Below are positions 1 through 7,695 of a stretch of 50,420 bases of DNA, piece after piece; position 1 is the stretch's first letter; each line of letters begins with the position of its first letter. A model generated the notes under the pieces. The model was given only the letters and a program-made list of their open reading frames with translations. It ran no database searches and was not told the origin of the DNA. The translations under genes and the position numbers were made by a program. The stretch spans positions 1 to 50,420 of the forward strand of contig FPKD01000011.1 in NCBI GenBank assembly GCA_900119625.1. Direction: 5' to 3'. Source of the stretch: Olsenella sp. kh2p3. GTDB lineage: Bacteria; Actinomycetota; Coriobacteriia; Coriobacteriales; Atopobiaceae.

Positions 1-1
1 C

Positions 2-304
2 TGCCCGGACAGGGGGTCCGCGGGACGGGAGCTGGACCGCGTCCTCTCCTGGATCGCGCACTCCAACGTGCCCGAGATGAAGGTGGTGGCGAGGACGGTC
101 AGGAAGGAGCGGGAGGGTATCCTGAACTGGTTCTCGAGGAACGCCACCAACGCCATCCTCGAGGGGCTGAACTCCGTCATCCAGTCCGTCAAGCGGGCAG
201 CGAGGGGGTTCAGGAACGTCGAGTACTTCAAGACGATGATATTCCTGAGGCTCGGCCGCCTGGACTTCTCGGCCCAGCTGGCCGTATCATCTGCTACCCA
301 CTAG
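2..304 (+). CDS. ISL3-family transposase, C-terminal fragment (cut by window edge)
   Basis: The frame is open from the left edge to a TAG at 302-304, so only the last ~100 residues are seen. The segment NAILEGLNSVIQSVKR followed by ARGFRNVEYFKTMIFLRLG is the typical C-terminal part of ISL3-type DDE transposases (N-G-x-x-E-G-x-N ... RA-G-[FY]-R-N). The glutamate in that segment is probably the third catalytic acidic residue. The enzyme would cut and join the ends of its own insertion sequence. Whether the full gene is intact cannot be judged here. The stop lies inside the presumed right terminal repeat, as is usual for compact IS elements. IS256- or Mutator-type transposases are less likely from the motif order. 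Confidence 0.82.
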   Translation, partial: CPDRGSAGRELDRVLSWIAHSNVPEMKVVARTVRKEREGILNWFSRNATNAILEGLNSVIQSVKRAARGFRNVEYFKTMIFLRLGRLDFSAQLAVSSATH

Positions 305-319
305 AAACAGCGAAGAGCC
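284..319. repeat. Probable right terminal inverted repeat of the ISL3-type element
   Basis: Read from the outside in, the end is GGCTCTTCGCTGTTTCTAGT, which resembles the GG(C/G)TCTT... tips known for ISL3 elements. It overlaps the transposase stop codon. The next 8 bp (320-327, TAAAATTT) are a candidate target duplication, since ISL3 elements usually make 8-bp duplications. The left end is outside the window, so neither the repeat nor the duplication is confirmed. Confidence 0.5.
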
Positions 320-320
320 T

Positions 321-462
321 AAAATTTGCGGTTGCCGGCCCTTTTTGGGTGAATCGCAGAGTACGAAGCCTCTAACTTTTTACAGAGCCGCAGGTAGGTA
401 AATGGCACCTCTGGGGTGATACTAAGCGGAACCCCGAATTATTACCGGCAACCGCAATTTTT
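321..462. repeat. Long structured inverted repeat, element A
   Basis: An 18-nt arm (321-338) pairs with 445-462, 17 of 18 positions. Nested inside is a smaller stem, AGAGCC against GGCACCTCT, closing a loop that begins GCAGGTA (390-396). A second small hairpin (GGGGT/ACCCC) lies at about 413-435. The same overall shape and the same GCAGGTA loop occur in element B (34184-34290), although the stem bases differ. It adjoins the IS end, so it may be the insertion target or a MITE-like or RNA-like element. Confidence 0.6.
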
Positions 463-516
463 GGGCAGGCTGCATCCGTTGGATGGCAAGAGTCTCCCTC
501 CGGAACGCGAGAACTG

Positions 517-554
517 CCTCCGGGCCTCGGATGCACGCATCCGAGGCCCGGAGG
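517..554 (-). terminator. Strong perfect hairpin downstream of the PARG-like gene
   Basis: An 18-nt arm is repeated as its exact reverse complement (GC-rich, 2-4 nt loop), about 30 nt beyond the stop of the leftward operon. No T-run follows on the minus strand. It may act as a transcript-end stabiliser or a Rho-assisted terminator rather than a classical intrinsic one. Confidence 0.55.
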
Positions 555-583
555 AAAGTCGAATTTCGCTGGGAGCGAACATC

Positions 584-1531
584 CTAGAGGTACTTGCGCC
601 AGTCGTCCTCGTCGTCGGTGTCCTCCGCCTTGGCGGCACGCTGGGACGCGCGCTGCGCCGCAAGCTCGGCGCGGCTCTGGTATGGAGCCTCGTTCTTCTC
701 GGGGAAGGCAGCAAACGCGTGCTGGAAGATCTCCAGGTTCTCGTCGGCGCGACCGCGTGGCACGGGGAACGTGATCTTGGAGGCCACGTGCGTACCAGAG
801 GCAAGCTCCGCGCGGAAGAGCTCCGCCACCGTTGCCGCGTCCCACCCAAAGGCGCCGCAGCCAAAGGCCCCCAGCACCAGCTTGTCGTAGCCAAGCTGGT
901 CTGCGATGGCCATCACGAAGGCAATGCGCTCGCGCATGGCCGTGAGCAGGGCGTCGTCCGCAACGTGGTAGTCCGCCCGGGCGCGCGTGGCAAAGGGTGC
1001 CGCGCACACAATGACGTCCGAGTACGAGTGATACTTGTCGCGCTCGAAGCGCACGGCGGGCACGACGAGGGCCCGGTTGCGGTAGAGCTCGCAGTTGATG
1101 TTGCGGCGGCGGTTCTCGCCATACCAGTCGCGCTTCTGCGCAAGCACGTTGTAGAGGAACGACTCCGAGCAGAGCGCCTCCTCCTGCGCCCAGGCGCCAC
1201 GCTCGTAGCCGCCGCCGGGGTTCACGAACGAGGCAAAGTCGAGCATAGCCATGTCGCAGCGGCTCGCGATGCCACGGCCAAGCCGCAGGACCGCCGAGGC
1301 ACTATCTTCCTCGACAACCTCGACCTGGGGCACCACACCCTCGCGGGCGGGCGCGGCAGGCATGCCGTTTATCTCGCGCGTCCCGGCAAGCGACGACGCA
1401 ATCTCTGCCGAGAAGAGCTGGTCCATCCGGGCGATGTGCCTTGCGGCAAGCTGCGTGCGGCTTGGTCCACGCCGCGCACCACCCGCGTTCCTGCCGTTGC
1501 GCTGACGCTGACGTTCTCTATCTTGTGCCAT
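584..1531 (-). CDS. Bacterial-type poly(ADP-ribose) glycohydrolase-like protein (DUF2263/TIGR02452 macrodomain)
   Basis: A 315-residue protein. Residues 106-108 GGG and 116-118 QEE form GGG-x7-QEE, matching the GGG-x(6-8)-QEE catalytic signature of bacterial PARGs (DUF2263). It sits within the family block LDFASFVNPGGG ... EEALCSESFLY, and the later block LGAFGCGAFGWDA also fits this macrodomain fold. Members hydrolyse ADP-ribose polymers or terminal ADP-ribose. The first ~35 residues are basic and Arg/Gln-rich; the last ~20 are acidic. The ATG at 1531 has GGAGGGG just upstream and overlaps the recN end by 14 nt. The reading frame stays open upstream inside recN, but that extension has no RBS or homology. 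Position as last gene of a recN operon suggests a DNA-damage link (inference). Confidence 0.85.
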   Translation of the reverse strand: MAQDRERQRQRNGRNAGGARRGPSRTQLAARHIARMDQLFSAEIASSLAGTREINGMPAAPAREGVVPQVEVVEEDSASAVLRLGRGIASRCDMAMLDFASFVNPGGGYERGAWAQEEALCSESFLYNVLAQKRDWYGENRRRNINCELYRNRALVVPAVRFERDKYHSYSDVIVCAAPFATRARADYHVADDALLTAMRERIAFVMAIADQLGYDKLVLGAFGCGAFGWDAATVAELFRAELASGTHVASKITFPVPRGRADENLEIFQHAFAAFPEKNEAPYQSRAELAAQRASQRAAKAEDTDDEDDWRKYL

Positions 1532-3185
1532 CGGAATCCCCTCCGTAGCTGTTACCTGCGTGTTCGAGCATCTCGCGCGCGTGGGCGAGCGACGCCTCAC
1601 CCGTGTCACCCGAGAGCATGCGCGCAATCTCCGCGACGCGTGCCTCTCCCGTGACCTCGTCAATCTTAGTCTCGGGCGGCTCGCCCGCGGCGGGCGTCAC
1701 CTTATGCACCAGGTAGTGCCTGTCCGCCATGACGGCGACCTGCGCCAGGTGCGTGACCACAATGACTTGGTGTGTGCGGGCAAGGTCGCGCAGCACCTGT
1801 GCGAGCGCCACGGCCGTGGCGCCACCCACGCCGGCGTCCACCTCGTCAAAGACGAGCGTGTCGCAGCCGTCAGCATCTCCAAGGGCCACCTTGCACGCAA
1901 GCATCACGCGGCTCACCTCGCCGCCTGAGGCAATGCGCCTGAGCGGCCGCGCGGTAAGGCCAGCGGCTGGCCGGTAGAGAAACTCCACGCGGCTTGGCCC
2001 CATGCTCCCCCACTGGTCGCGCGGCAGTCGCGTCTGCGAGACAGTAAGCGATGCCGAGCCCATCTCGAGGCGCGACATCTGGGCGCTGACCTCGGCCGAG
2101 AGACGCGGTGCACCCTTCTCGCGCACGGCATCCAGCGCGTCGGCGGCGTGGGCGAGCTTCTTCTCGGCGGCGTCGAGCGCCTGCTTGGCGCGCTTCTCGG
2201 CCTCGTCGCCGCCCTCGCTTGCTGCCACCACAGCCGCGGCCTGCTCGCGTCGGGCAAAGACGTCCTCCATGCGCGGGCCAAAGCTGCGACGCAGGCCCTC
2301 GAGGCGAGAGAGGCGCTGCTGCATCTGCTCGAGCGACTCCGGGTCCCACTCCACGCCGTCAGCGTAGTCGCGCAGGCTCGATGCCACGTCCTCGATGTCG
2401 ATGAGAGAGGACTCGAGGGCATCTGCCCAGGTACCGAGCTTGGCATCGTAGTTCGAGGCGTCTCTCAGTGCGCGGACCGCCGCCGAGAGCGCATCCGTGG
2501 CGCCGTCATCGCCCGCAACCAGGTTGTGCGCGCCAGAGGCGGCGGCCACGAGCGCCTCGGCATGCTCGGCACGTGGCAGGGCCTCCTCGAGCTCCTCGTA
2601 CTCGCCCTCCTTGGGGGCCACCTCGTCGATCTTCCTGAGCGTGAACTCGGCCTCCTCGAGCTTCTCGGCGCCAGTGCGCGAGAGCTCGCGCACGCGCTCG
2701 AGCTCGTCTGCCGCCGCACGCGCCGCGGCAAGCGCGTCCTGGTAGGCACCAAGCGCTTCCGAGGCCTCCTCGCCCAGCCACGCGTCGAGAATCTCCACGT
2801 GCGAGGCAACGGAGAGCAGCCTCTGGTGCTCGTGCTGCCCGCAGAGGTCGACCGTCCTGCCAACGCCCGACGCCAGCTCGCGCACGGAGCCCATGCGACC
2901 GTCTATCTCCACCCGACCACGGCCGTCGGCCGAGACGCGCCTGCGCACCACGCAGCCATCGGGGTCTCCCCCGCGCTCGAAGAAGCGCCCCTCGACCTCG
3001 AGGGAGTCCGCCCCCTCGCGCACCGAGCCGGCGTCGGCGCGCTCCCCCACCAAAAGCTTGATGGCCGAGATGAGCGCCGTCTTGCCGGCGCCCGTCTCGC
3101 CCGTGAGCACCGTGAGGCCGGAAGAGGGCTGGATGGTGGCGTCCCGAATGAGCGCGACGTCGCGCGCGTGCAGCTCATCGAGCAT
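1518..3185 (-). CDS. recN: DNA repair protein RecN
   Basis: A 555-residue SMC-like ATPase for double-strand-break repair. The N-terminus has the Walker A motif GETGAGKT at residues 29-36 in the RecN context (LTVLTGETGAGKTALISAI). The middle is a long Glu/Ala/Arg-rich coiled coil (about 150-340). The C-terminal half has the ABC signature region LRRIASGGEVSRVMLACK and the Walker B block TLVFDEVDAGVGG, followed by VTHLAQVAVMADRHYLV. Length is normal for the family. Its ATG overlaps the nadK TGA (ATGA), so translation is probably coupled. The tlyA-nadK-recN order is the one known in mycobacteria. Confidence 0.97.
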   Translation of the reverse strand: MLDELHARDVALIRDATIQPSSGLTVLTGETGAGKTALISAIKLLVGERADAGSVREGADSLEVEGRFFERGGDPDGCVVRRRVSADGRGRVEIDGRMGSVRELASGVGRTVDLCGQHEHQRLLSVASHVEILDAWLGEEASEALGAYQDALAAARAAADELERVRELSRTGAEKLEEAEFTLRKIDEVAPKEGEYEELEEALPRAEHAEALVAAASGAHNLVAGDDGATDALSAAVRALRDASNYDAKLGTWADALESSLIDIEDVASSLRDYADGVEWDPESLEQMQQRLSRLEGLRRSFGPRMEDVFARREQAAAVVAASEGGDEAEKRAKQALDAAEKKLAHAADALDAVREKGAPRLSAEVSAQMSRLEMGSASLTVSQTRLPRDQWGSMGPSRVEFLYRPAAGLTARPLRRIASGGEVSRVMLACKVALGDADGCDTLVFDEVDAGVGGATAVALAQVLRDLARTHQVIVVTHLAQVAVMADRHYLVHKVTPAAGEPPETKIDEVTGEARVAEIARMLSGDTGEASLAHAREMLEHAGNSYGGDSDGTR

Positions 3186-4042
3186 CAGCGACCCGCCCTG
3201 CCGTAGAAGACGCGCGAGACCGAGTTGTAGAAGCTCTGCGCGCTGTGATCGAGGAGGAGGATGTCTCCCGGGCCGCGGCGCACCGTGGCGTGCACGGGCA
3301 CGCCCTCCTGGCGCTGGCGCACGTTCTGGCCATCGGCAAAGAAGTGGCGCGCAACCGGGCGCTCGGGGCTCATCTCGATTTCGACGATGTCCGAGGGCGC
3401 CGTGAGAAATGCGCGGGCCATGATGGTGTGCGGAGCGATGGGCACGCAGACCATGCCCGAGAACTCCGGCGTTACGATGGGGCCACCCGCGGCAAGCGCG
3501 TAGCCAGTCGACCCAGTTGCGGTGGAGACCACAAAGCCGTCGCCGCGCAGCGTGTCGATGTGGTTGCCCGAGACCGAGACCTCGAACTGGACCATGTCGC
3601 CCTGGCCGCCGCGCGAGACCGCAAAGTCATTCAGAGCAAAGCTGTTCACCTGGTAGGCGCTGCCATCCTCGCACGCAAAGGTGCTCTCGATGGCAAGCGT
3701 TGCCCTGTGCGAGACGTGCAGCTTGCCGTCAAGAGCACTCTTGACCGTCTCGATGAGCTTGTCCGGACCCGCCGTAGTGAGAAATCCCAGGTGGCCATAA
3801 GAGATGCCCAGCATGGGAATCTGCGTGTAGCCCACAATGCGCGCGGCACGAAGCAGCGTGCCGTCTCCGCCCAGGGAAACCACAAGCTGGCAGGCGGAGG
3901 GGTCCTCGATGTAGTCCGGGTAGCGCTTCTTGTCATGAGCCCACACGGCCTCGACGCCCTGGCCAGAAAGCCAATGCTCAAGGGCATGCGCGCCTTCCAC
4001 GGCATCCGGGCGCGCGTAGTTTGGGACGATAAAGACCTTCAC
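3185..4042 (-). CDS. nadK: NAD kinase
   Basis: A 285-residue cytoplasmic enzyme that phosphorylates NAD to NADP. The hallmark GGDGT is at about 58-62 (VVSLGGDGTLLRAARIV), and the substrate-binding block NSFALNDFAVSRG and the glycine-rich STATGSTGYALAAGGPIV are also present. The GTG at 4042 is chosen because GGAGG lies 5 nt upstream and the protein then begins VKVFIVPN, as in homologues; an ATG 33 nt further up has no such site. It lies 56 nt after tlyA and overlaps recN by 1 nt. Confidence 0.96.
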   Translation of the reverse strand: MKVFIVPNYARPDAVEGAHALEHWLSGQGVEAVWAHDKKRYPDYIEDPSACQLVVSLGGDGTLLRAARIVGYTQIPMLGISYGHLGFLTTAGPDKLIETVKSALDGKLHVSHRATLAIESTFACEDGSAYQVNSFALNDFAVSRGGQGDMVQFEVSVSGNHIDTLRGDGFVVSTATGSTGYALAAGGPIVTPEFSGMVCVPIAPHTIMARAFLTAPSDIVEIEMSPERPVARHFFADGQNVRQRQEGVPVHATVRRGPGDILLLDHSAQSFYNSVSRVFYGRAGR

Positions 4043-4098
4043 GCAAACCTCCAGCCAAACAGGTGTACGGAGCACAACCTAGAGTGTACCCCCACTCG

Positions 4099-4893
4099 CT
4101 AGGCCAGGGCCACCGCTCCCCCGCTAACGACCGGCTTGAGGTCGAGGGCGGTAGGTGCCGAACCGCGCCGGCCAAAGAGGAGGTACTCAACGTTGCCCTT
4201 GTGACCGCGCACGGGACTCTCACAGCAGCCCACCGGTCCAAGACCGGCATCCGCAAACGCCGCTGCGATGCGCTCCAGCGCATGCAGGCGAACCGCCGGA
4301 TCGCGGACCACGCCGCCCTCGCCCACCTGGTCGCGGGGAGCCTCGAACTGGGGTTTCACCAACGTGAGAAAGGCCCCGTCTGCCGAGAGTAGCGAGAGGA
4401 CCGCAGGCAGCACGGTCGTCACCGAGGTGAAGGAGACATCGCAGACGGCAAGCTGGATGGTGCCCATGCGCTCTGGCGTGGGGACGTCAACGATGTTCGT
4501 GCGCTCGAGGAGGGTCACGCGGGAATCGCTTCTCAGCGACCAGTCAAACTGCGCATAGCCCACGTCCACCGAGAGGACCGAGGTGGCGCCATGCTTGAGG
4601 AGGCAGTCAGTAAAGCCACCGGTAGAACACCCCACGTCGAGGCAGGCAAGCCCCGTGGGGTCAACGTCAAAGGCCTGAAGGCCACGCTCAAGCTTGAGGC
4701 CGCCGCGGCTCACAAAGGGGATGTGGCCGCGCACGTGAAGGACGATGCCCGGCTCGACCTGCTCACCCGCGCACTCGAGGCGGCGATCCTGCGTCGAGAC
4801 CTCGCCTGCCATCACGGCGCGCATCGCGTCCTCGCGGTTGGAGAAAAAGCCCTGCTCGACCAGCTCGTCATCGAGCCTGCGGCGGCGTGTCAC
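4099..4893 (-). CDS. tlyA: TlyA-family rRNA 2'-O-methyltransferase (S4 + FtsJ-like)
   Basis: A 264-residue protein. Residues 4-65 form an S4 RNA-binding domain, and the rest is a Rossmann SAM methyltransferase with LDVGCSTGGFTDCLL (motif I, 85-99). The K-D-K-E type residues are visible in GGLKLERG, CDVSFTS and LVKPQFEA. Mycobacterial TlyA methylates 16S and 23S rRNA (capreomycin sensitivity) and is also discussed as a haemolysin; here only the methyltransferase role is supported. The start is GTG, overlapping the xseB TGA (GTGA). Confidence 0.93.
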   Translation of the reverse strand: MTRRRRLDDELVEQGFFSNREDAMRAVMAGEVSTQDRRLECAGEQVEPGIVLHVRGHIPFVSRGGLKLERGLQAFDVDPTGLACLDVGCSTGGFTDCLLKHGATSVLSVDVGYAQFDWSLRSDSRVTLLERTNIVDVPTPERMGTIQLAVCDVSFTSVTTVLPAVLSLLSADGAFLTLVKPQFEAPRDQVGEGGVVRDPAVRLHALERIAAAFADAGLGPVGCCESPVRGHKGNVEYLLFGRRGSAPTALDLKPVVSGGAVALA

Positions 4894-5210
4894 GAGGCGT
4901 TGCCGCCTTCGGTAGCGTTTTTTGCGTCGGCGGGCGCGGCGTCGGGTGCAGGCGCGGCATCGTTCTCGGGCTTCTCGGCGCCCTTTTCACCGGGCGCGCC
5001 GTCGTCGGCGAGCATGGCCTTCTCCTCGGGCGAGAAGTCCGTGGCATCGACAAGCTCTACTGCCTTCGAACCCAGCGCGATGGCCTCGTCGAAGAGGTCG
5101 AGCGAGCGCTCGAGCGACACGTCGCGGTCGCGCACGGCGCCCACGATGTCATCGAGACGTCGCGTAATCTGGTCGAAGCTCTGGTACTGGGAGACGTCGG
5201 GCTTGGCCAT
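4890..5210 (-). CDS. xseB: Exodeoxyribonuclease VII small subunit
   Basis: A 106-residue protein. The first ~60 residues carry the helical XseB pattern (SFDQITRRLDDIVGAVRD ... VSLERSLDLFDEAIALG). The remaining ~45 residues are a low-complexity Ala/Pro/Glu/Asp tail, longer than in the usual ~80-residue subunit. XseB binds the catalytic subunit XseA to degrade single-stranded DNA. No xseA is next to it or anywhere in the window, unlike the common xseA-xseB pairing. It sits 2 nt after nusB and is coupled to tlyA. Confidence 0.88.
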   Translation of the reverse strand: MAKPDVSQYQSFDQITRRLDDIVGAVRDRDVSLERSLDLFDEAIALGSKAVELVDATDFSPEEKAMLADDGAPGEKGAEKPENDAAPAPDAAPADAKNATEGGNAS

Positions 5211-5212
5211 GG

Positions 5213-5812
5213 CTACTCCGCGGTGTCGTCCGCGACGGGGGCGTCATCGGGAACGTCATCGGCGACAGGTGCCTCGGCGAGGGGCTCCACGTCCGTCTCG
5301 TCTACAGCAGGAGCTTCGCCCGTCTCGTCCTCTGGCGCGTCTGCCTGAGACTTTGCCGCCGCGTGAAGCGTCTGGCGGGCCTTCTCGTACACGTCGACGC
5401 CAGCGTTCACGTCCGCGGCGATGCTGCCCAGAACGCCATTGATGAAGCGTGGGGACTCGTCGGTGCCAAATGCCTTTGCAAGCTCAACGGCCTCATCGAT
5501 GGCCACGGCTACCGTGATGTCGTCCTCCTCGATCATCTCGTAGAGGGCAAGCCGCAGGATGTTGCGGTCCACGATGGGCATGCGGGAAAGCGTCCAGCTT
5601 GCGGAGCTGGCGCGAATCACGGCATCGATGGCATAGCGGCGCGAGTCCACCCCCAGGGCAAGCTCCTGACCGTACGGGTCGAGCGGACCATCGCTTATGG
5701 CGTAGTCTCCCGAGAGCACCTCCTCCACCGTGCGATTGTTGACATCGGCCTGGAAGAGGAGCTGTAGGGCTTGGGCGCGAGCAAGGGTGCGCCCTCCAAA
5801 GCGACCGGACAC
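5213..5812 (-). CDS. nusB: Transcription antitermination factor NusB
   Basis: A 199-residue protein. The N-terminal ~140 residues are a NusB domain: GRTLARAQALQLLFQ, then RMPIVDRNILRLALYEM and AVAIDEAVELAKAFG...SPRFINGVLGSI. NusB binds boxA RNA with S10 in rRNA transcription. The ~55-residue tail is acidic and Ala/Asp/Glu-rich and resembles the xseB tail. The GTG at 5812 is preferred because AAGGAG stands 4 nt upstream, within the end of the preceding gene; an ATG at 5842 would lie inside asp23 and lacks a site. Confidence 0.95.
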   Translation of the reverse strand: MSGRFGGRTLARAQALQLLFQADVNNRTVEEVLSGDYAISDGPLDPYGQELALGVDSRRYAIDAVIRASSASWTLSRMPIVDRNILRLALYEMIEEDDITVAVAIDEAVELAKAFGTDESPRFINGVLGSIAADVNAGVDVYEKARQTLHAAAKSQADAPEDETGEAPAVDETDVEPLAEAPVADDVPDDAPVADDTAE

Positions 5813-5813
5813 G

Positions 5814-6176
5814 TTACTCCTTGGGGAAGACGAGGCTATCAATGCAGACGTCCACCGCGGTCACGCCAACGCCCACCTGCTCGGTGATGGCGTTCGCGAC
5901 CTCGCTGCGGACGTCAGCCGCAAGCTTGGTGAACGGGTAGCCGTAGAAGACGGCAAGATGCACACAGATGCGCAGGCCGCCGTCCTCGACAGAGGACTCG
6001 ACGGCGGACTCGGGCGCAACCGAGTTGCTGGTGAAGACGCTGATGAGGCTCGAGGTGATGTCGTTGCCACCCACGGAGGCAACGCCCTCGACGCGCTTGG
6101 CAGCGAGAGAGACGACGGTGGAGATGACTCGCTTGGAAATGCCGATGCCAGAAACGTAAAGCTCGCTTTCGGCCAT
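5814..6176 (-). CDS. Asp23/Gls24 family envelope stress response protein
   Basis: A 120-residue protein of the alkaline-shock Asp23/Gls24 (DUF322) family: ISKRVISTVVSLAAKRVEGV at the start, then the typical LRICVHLAVFYGYPFTKLAADV and a conserved end VDVCIDSLVF. In B. subtilis the homologue YqhY is encoded next to nusB and affects acetyl-CoA carboxylase; other members act at the membrane or in stress. The ATG at 6176 has AAGGAGGG six nt upstream. It appears to be the first gene of the operon running to the PARG-like gene. Confidence 0.93.
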   Translation of the reverse strand: MAESELYVSGIGISKRVISTVVSLAAKRVEGVASVGGNDITSSLISVFTSNSVAPESAVESSVEDGGLRICVHLAVFYGYPFTKLAADVRSEVANAITEQVGVGVTAVDVCIDSLVFPKE

Positions 6177-6253
6177 AGGTGGCCCTCCTTGTGCTCGGTT
6201 CGTTGCCGTCAGGCGGCGGGCGCGCTTGTCCGCCGCAGACCCCAAACACTGCC

Positions 6254-6259
6254 AGTATA
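6254..6259 (-). promoter_or_regulatory. Candidate -10 of the asp23-nusB-recN operon
   Basis: The minus strand reads CGTCTATACTGG here, a good -10 (TATACT) 78 nt before the asp23 start. No convincing -35 is seen at 17 nt. The efp promoter region has nearly the same GCGTCTATACT context. Confidence 0.4.
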
Positions 6260-6285
6260 GACGTTGCCAACGCTTGGGACGCAGA

Positions 6286-6313
6286 CGCCCGCGCGGCTGT
6301 GGCCACGCGGGCG
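6286..6313 (-). terminator. Hairpin downstream of efp
   Basis: CGCCCGCG and CGCGGGCG pair around a 12-nt loop, 43 nt after the efp stop. No T-tract follows. It probably separates efp transcription from the asp23 operon. Confidence 0.35.
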
Positions 6314-6355
6314 CGTGTGCGGTTGAGATGGCGCCAGCAGCGTCTGCGCTAGACG

Positions 6356-6919
6356 TTAGACACGCGCGACAAACTTGCCGTCGCGGGTGTCGACCTTGAT
6401 CTTCTCGCCCTGGTTGAGGTACATGGGAACCTGAATGGTGGCGCCGGTCTCGATGACGGCAGGCTTGGTGCCGCCCTGGACGGTATCGCCCTTGAAACCG
6501 GGGTCGGTCTGGGTGATCTCGACTTCGATGAAGGTGGGCGGCTGCACCGCGTAGAGAACGTCGTTGGCGTACTGGAGAAGGCAGATGTCGTTCTCCTTGA
6601 GGAACTTGTCGTTGTCGCCGATGAGCGCCCTGTCAACAGGAATCTGCTCGTAGGTCTCGGTGTCCATGAACCAGAAGGAGGTGCCGTCGTCGTAGAGGTA
6701 CTGCATCTCGCGGGTACGCATGTCGACGCTCTCGAACTTGGCGGACTGCTGGAAGTTCTCCTCGTTCACGCGGCCGGTACGGATGTCGCGGTACTTGGTA
6801 CGGACGTAGGTGTTGCCCTTGCCAGGCTTGACGTGCTGGGCCTCGAGAATAACGCAATCCTTGCCCTTGATGTTGACGCCAAGGCCGGCCTTGAGATCGG
6901 TGATGGAAAGTGTAGCCAC
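6356..6919 (-). CDS. efp: Translation elongation factor P
   Basis: A 187-residue three-domain protein that relieves ribosome stalling at proline stretches. The N-terminal KOW-like domain has the tip loop HVKPGKGNTYV with Lys34 at the position that is modified in many bacteria; the PGKG loop resembles actinobacterial forms thought to work unmodified. The ending (LNQGEKIKVDTRDGKFVARV) is the normal EF-P C-terminus. The GTG at 6919 gives the family length and has GAAGGAG upstream; the longer frame from 6994 has no support. Confidence 0.97.
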   Translation of the reverse strand: MATLSITDLKAGLGVNIKGKDCVILEAQHVKPGKGNTYVRTKYRDIRTGRVNEENFQQSAKFESVDMRTREMQYLYDDGTSFWFMDTETYEQIPVDRALIGDNDKFLKENDICLLQYANDVLYAVQPPTFIEVEITQTDPGFKGDTVQGGTKPAVIETGATIQVPMYLNQGEKIKVDTRDGKFVARV

Positions 6920-6975
6920 GAAAAGGTCTCCTTCTCCCTTGCCCGGGCACACCGGGCATTTTCGTACGGCGGTAG

Positions 6976-6981
6976 AGTATA
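6976..6981 (-). promoter_or_regulatory. Candidate -10 of efp
   Basis: The minus strand has GCGTCTATACTC about 60 nt before the efp GTG. TATACT is a good -10; the -35 is weak. The shared GTCTATACT context with the asp23 promoter supports the call. Confidence 0.4.
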
Positions 6982-7059
6982 GACGCCTTTGCACGGCAGC
7001 GCGACCTGCTCGGGGCGTCTTCCAAAAACGTGCAAAAAGGGAGCACGAGCAGCCCGGTG

Positions 7060-7215
7060 TTTGACAGACGCCCGAAGGCGCGTTTTGGCAGCAAGTGCGT
7101 ACGGAACCGCCGCTCCGGCGTCATTCTGGCGCCGGAGGGCGCATCTCGTACGGGATTGCGTCGGAAACCATCGCTGCGGCGTCATTTCGCGCCGGAGGGC
7201 GCGTTTCTGTCAGCC
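7060..7215. repeat. Tandem intergenic hairpin repeat, locus 1
   Basis: Two hairpins of the CTCCGGCG...CGCCGGAG type, about 61 bp apart, joined by a linker with CGTACG and TTGCG. A remnant (CGCCCGAAGGCG) precedes them. The locus lies just beyond the manO stop and upstream of efp. The unit recurs at seven other gene ends in this window. Confidence 0.75.
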
Positions 7216-7230
7216 GCCTCACCCCTTGCC

Positions 7231-7620
7231 CTAGTGCCCAAGTCGGCCGATGGTGTTGTTCCACAGCCCCTTGGCGCCGGCCCCAACAACCTGGAAAAAG
7301 GAAGGCGAGCGCAGAAGGTGATCCGCAGGCACGTGCTCGCGGATGGCGCGCAGGCATGCCTTGTTGTCACCAGTCGAGAAGGTAAAGTGACGGCCGTCCT
7401 TCACGAAGATGGCGAAGCGGGGAATCGTCTTCTTCGCAATAACCGACGCCGAGACATAATCGACCTCGTCCCAGGGAATCTGGATGTAGTCCTCGACGTT
7501 CTTCTCGTTGTAGTACTCAAAGGCCACGTCGCCCAGCATCACGTTGCCACCTGAGGTAAGCCCGTCGAGGTTCGTCGCCCGGTCCGTGTAGTCGACCTTC
7601 GTGTTCTGAGACTGTGCCAT
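7231..7620 (-). CDS. manO: DUF956 / ManO-type protein of mannose PTS operon
   Basis: A 129-residue protein matching the DUF956 family usually encoded directly after mannose-family PTS genes: NVMLGDVAFEYYNEKNVEDY, IQIPWDEVDYVSASV, and FVKDGRHFTFSTGDNKACLRAIREHV. The family is called ManO in lactic acid bacteria and is thought to be a regulator or accessory of the mannose PTS; its biochemistry is not settled. It has no membrane segment. The ATG at 7620 is preceded by GGAGGG. It lies 163 nt after the IID gene and behind a strong terminator, so it may be expressed at a lower level. Confidence 0.88.
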   Translation of the reverse strand: MAQSQNTKVDYTDRATNLDGLTSGGNVMLGDVAFEYYNEKNVEDYIQIPWDEVDYVSASVIAKKTIPRFAIFVKDGRHFTFSTGDNKACLRAIREHVPADHLLRSPSFFQVVGAGAKGLWNNTIGRLGH

Positions 7621-7695
7621 GTAGGAGCACCCTCCTCGATTCCGTGGAATCAGCGACTGTGCGACGGGCTGCGCCGCAGCGGCCCCAACAAAACA

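Noticed and set aside
5813..5842. ATG at 5842 as the nusB start
   Set aside because: It lies inside asp23 without an RBS, while GTG 5812 has AAGGAG 4 nt upstream and begins at the conserved domain.
7060..7215. Possible CRISPR array from the repeated hairpins
   Set aside because: Units are only two or three per locus, the linkers are conserved rather than unique spacers, and no cas gene is present.
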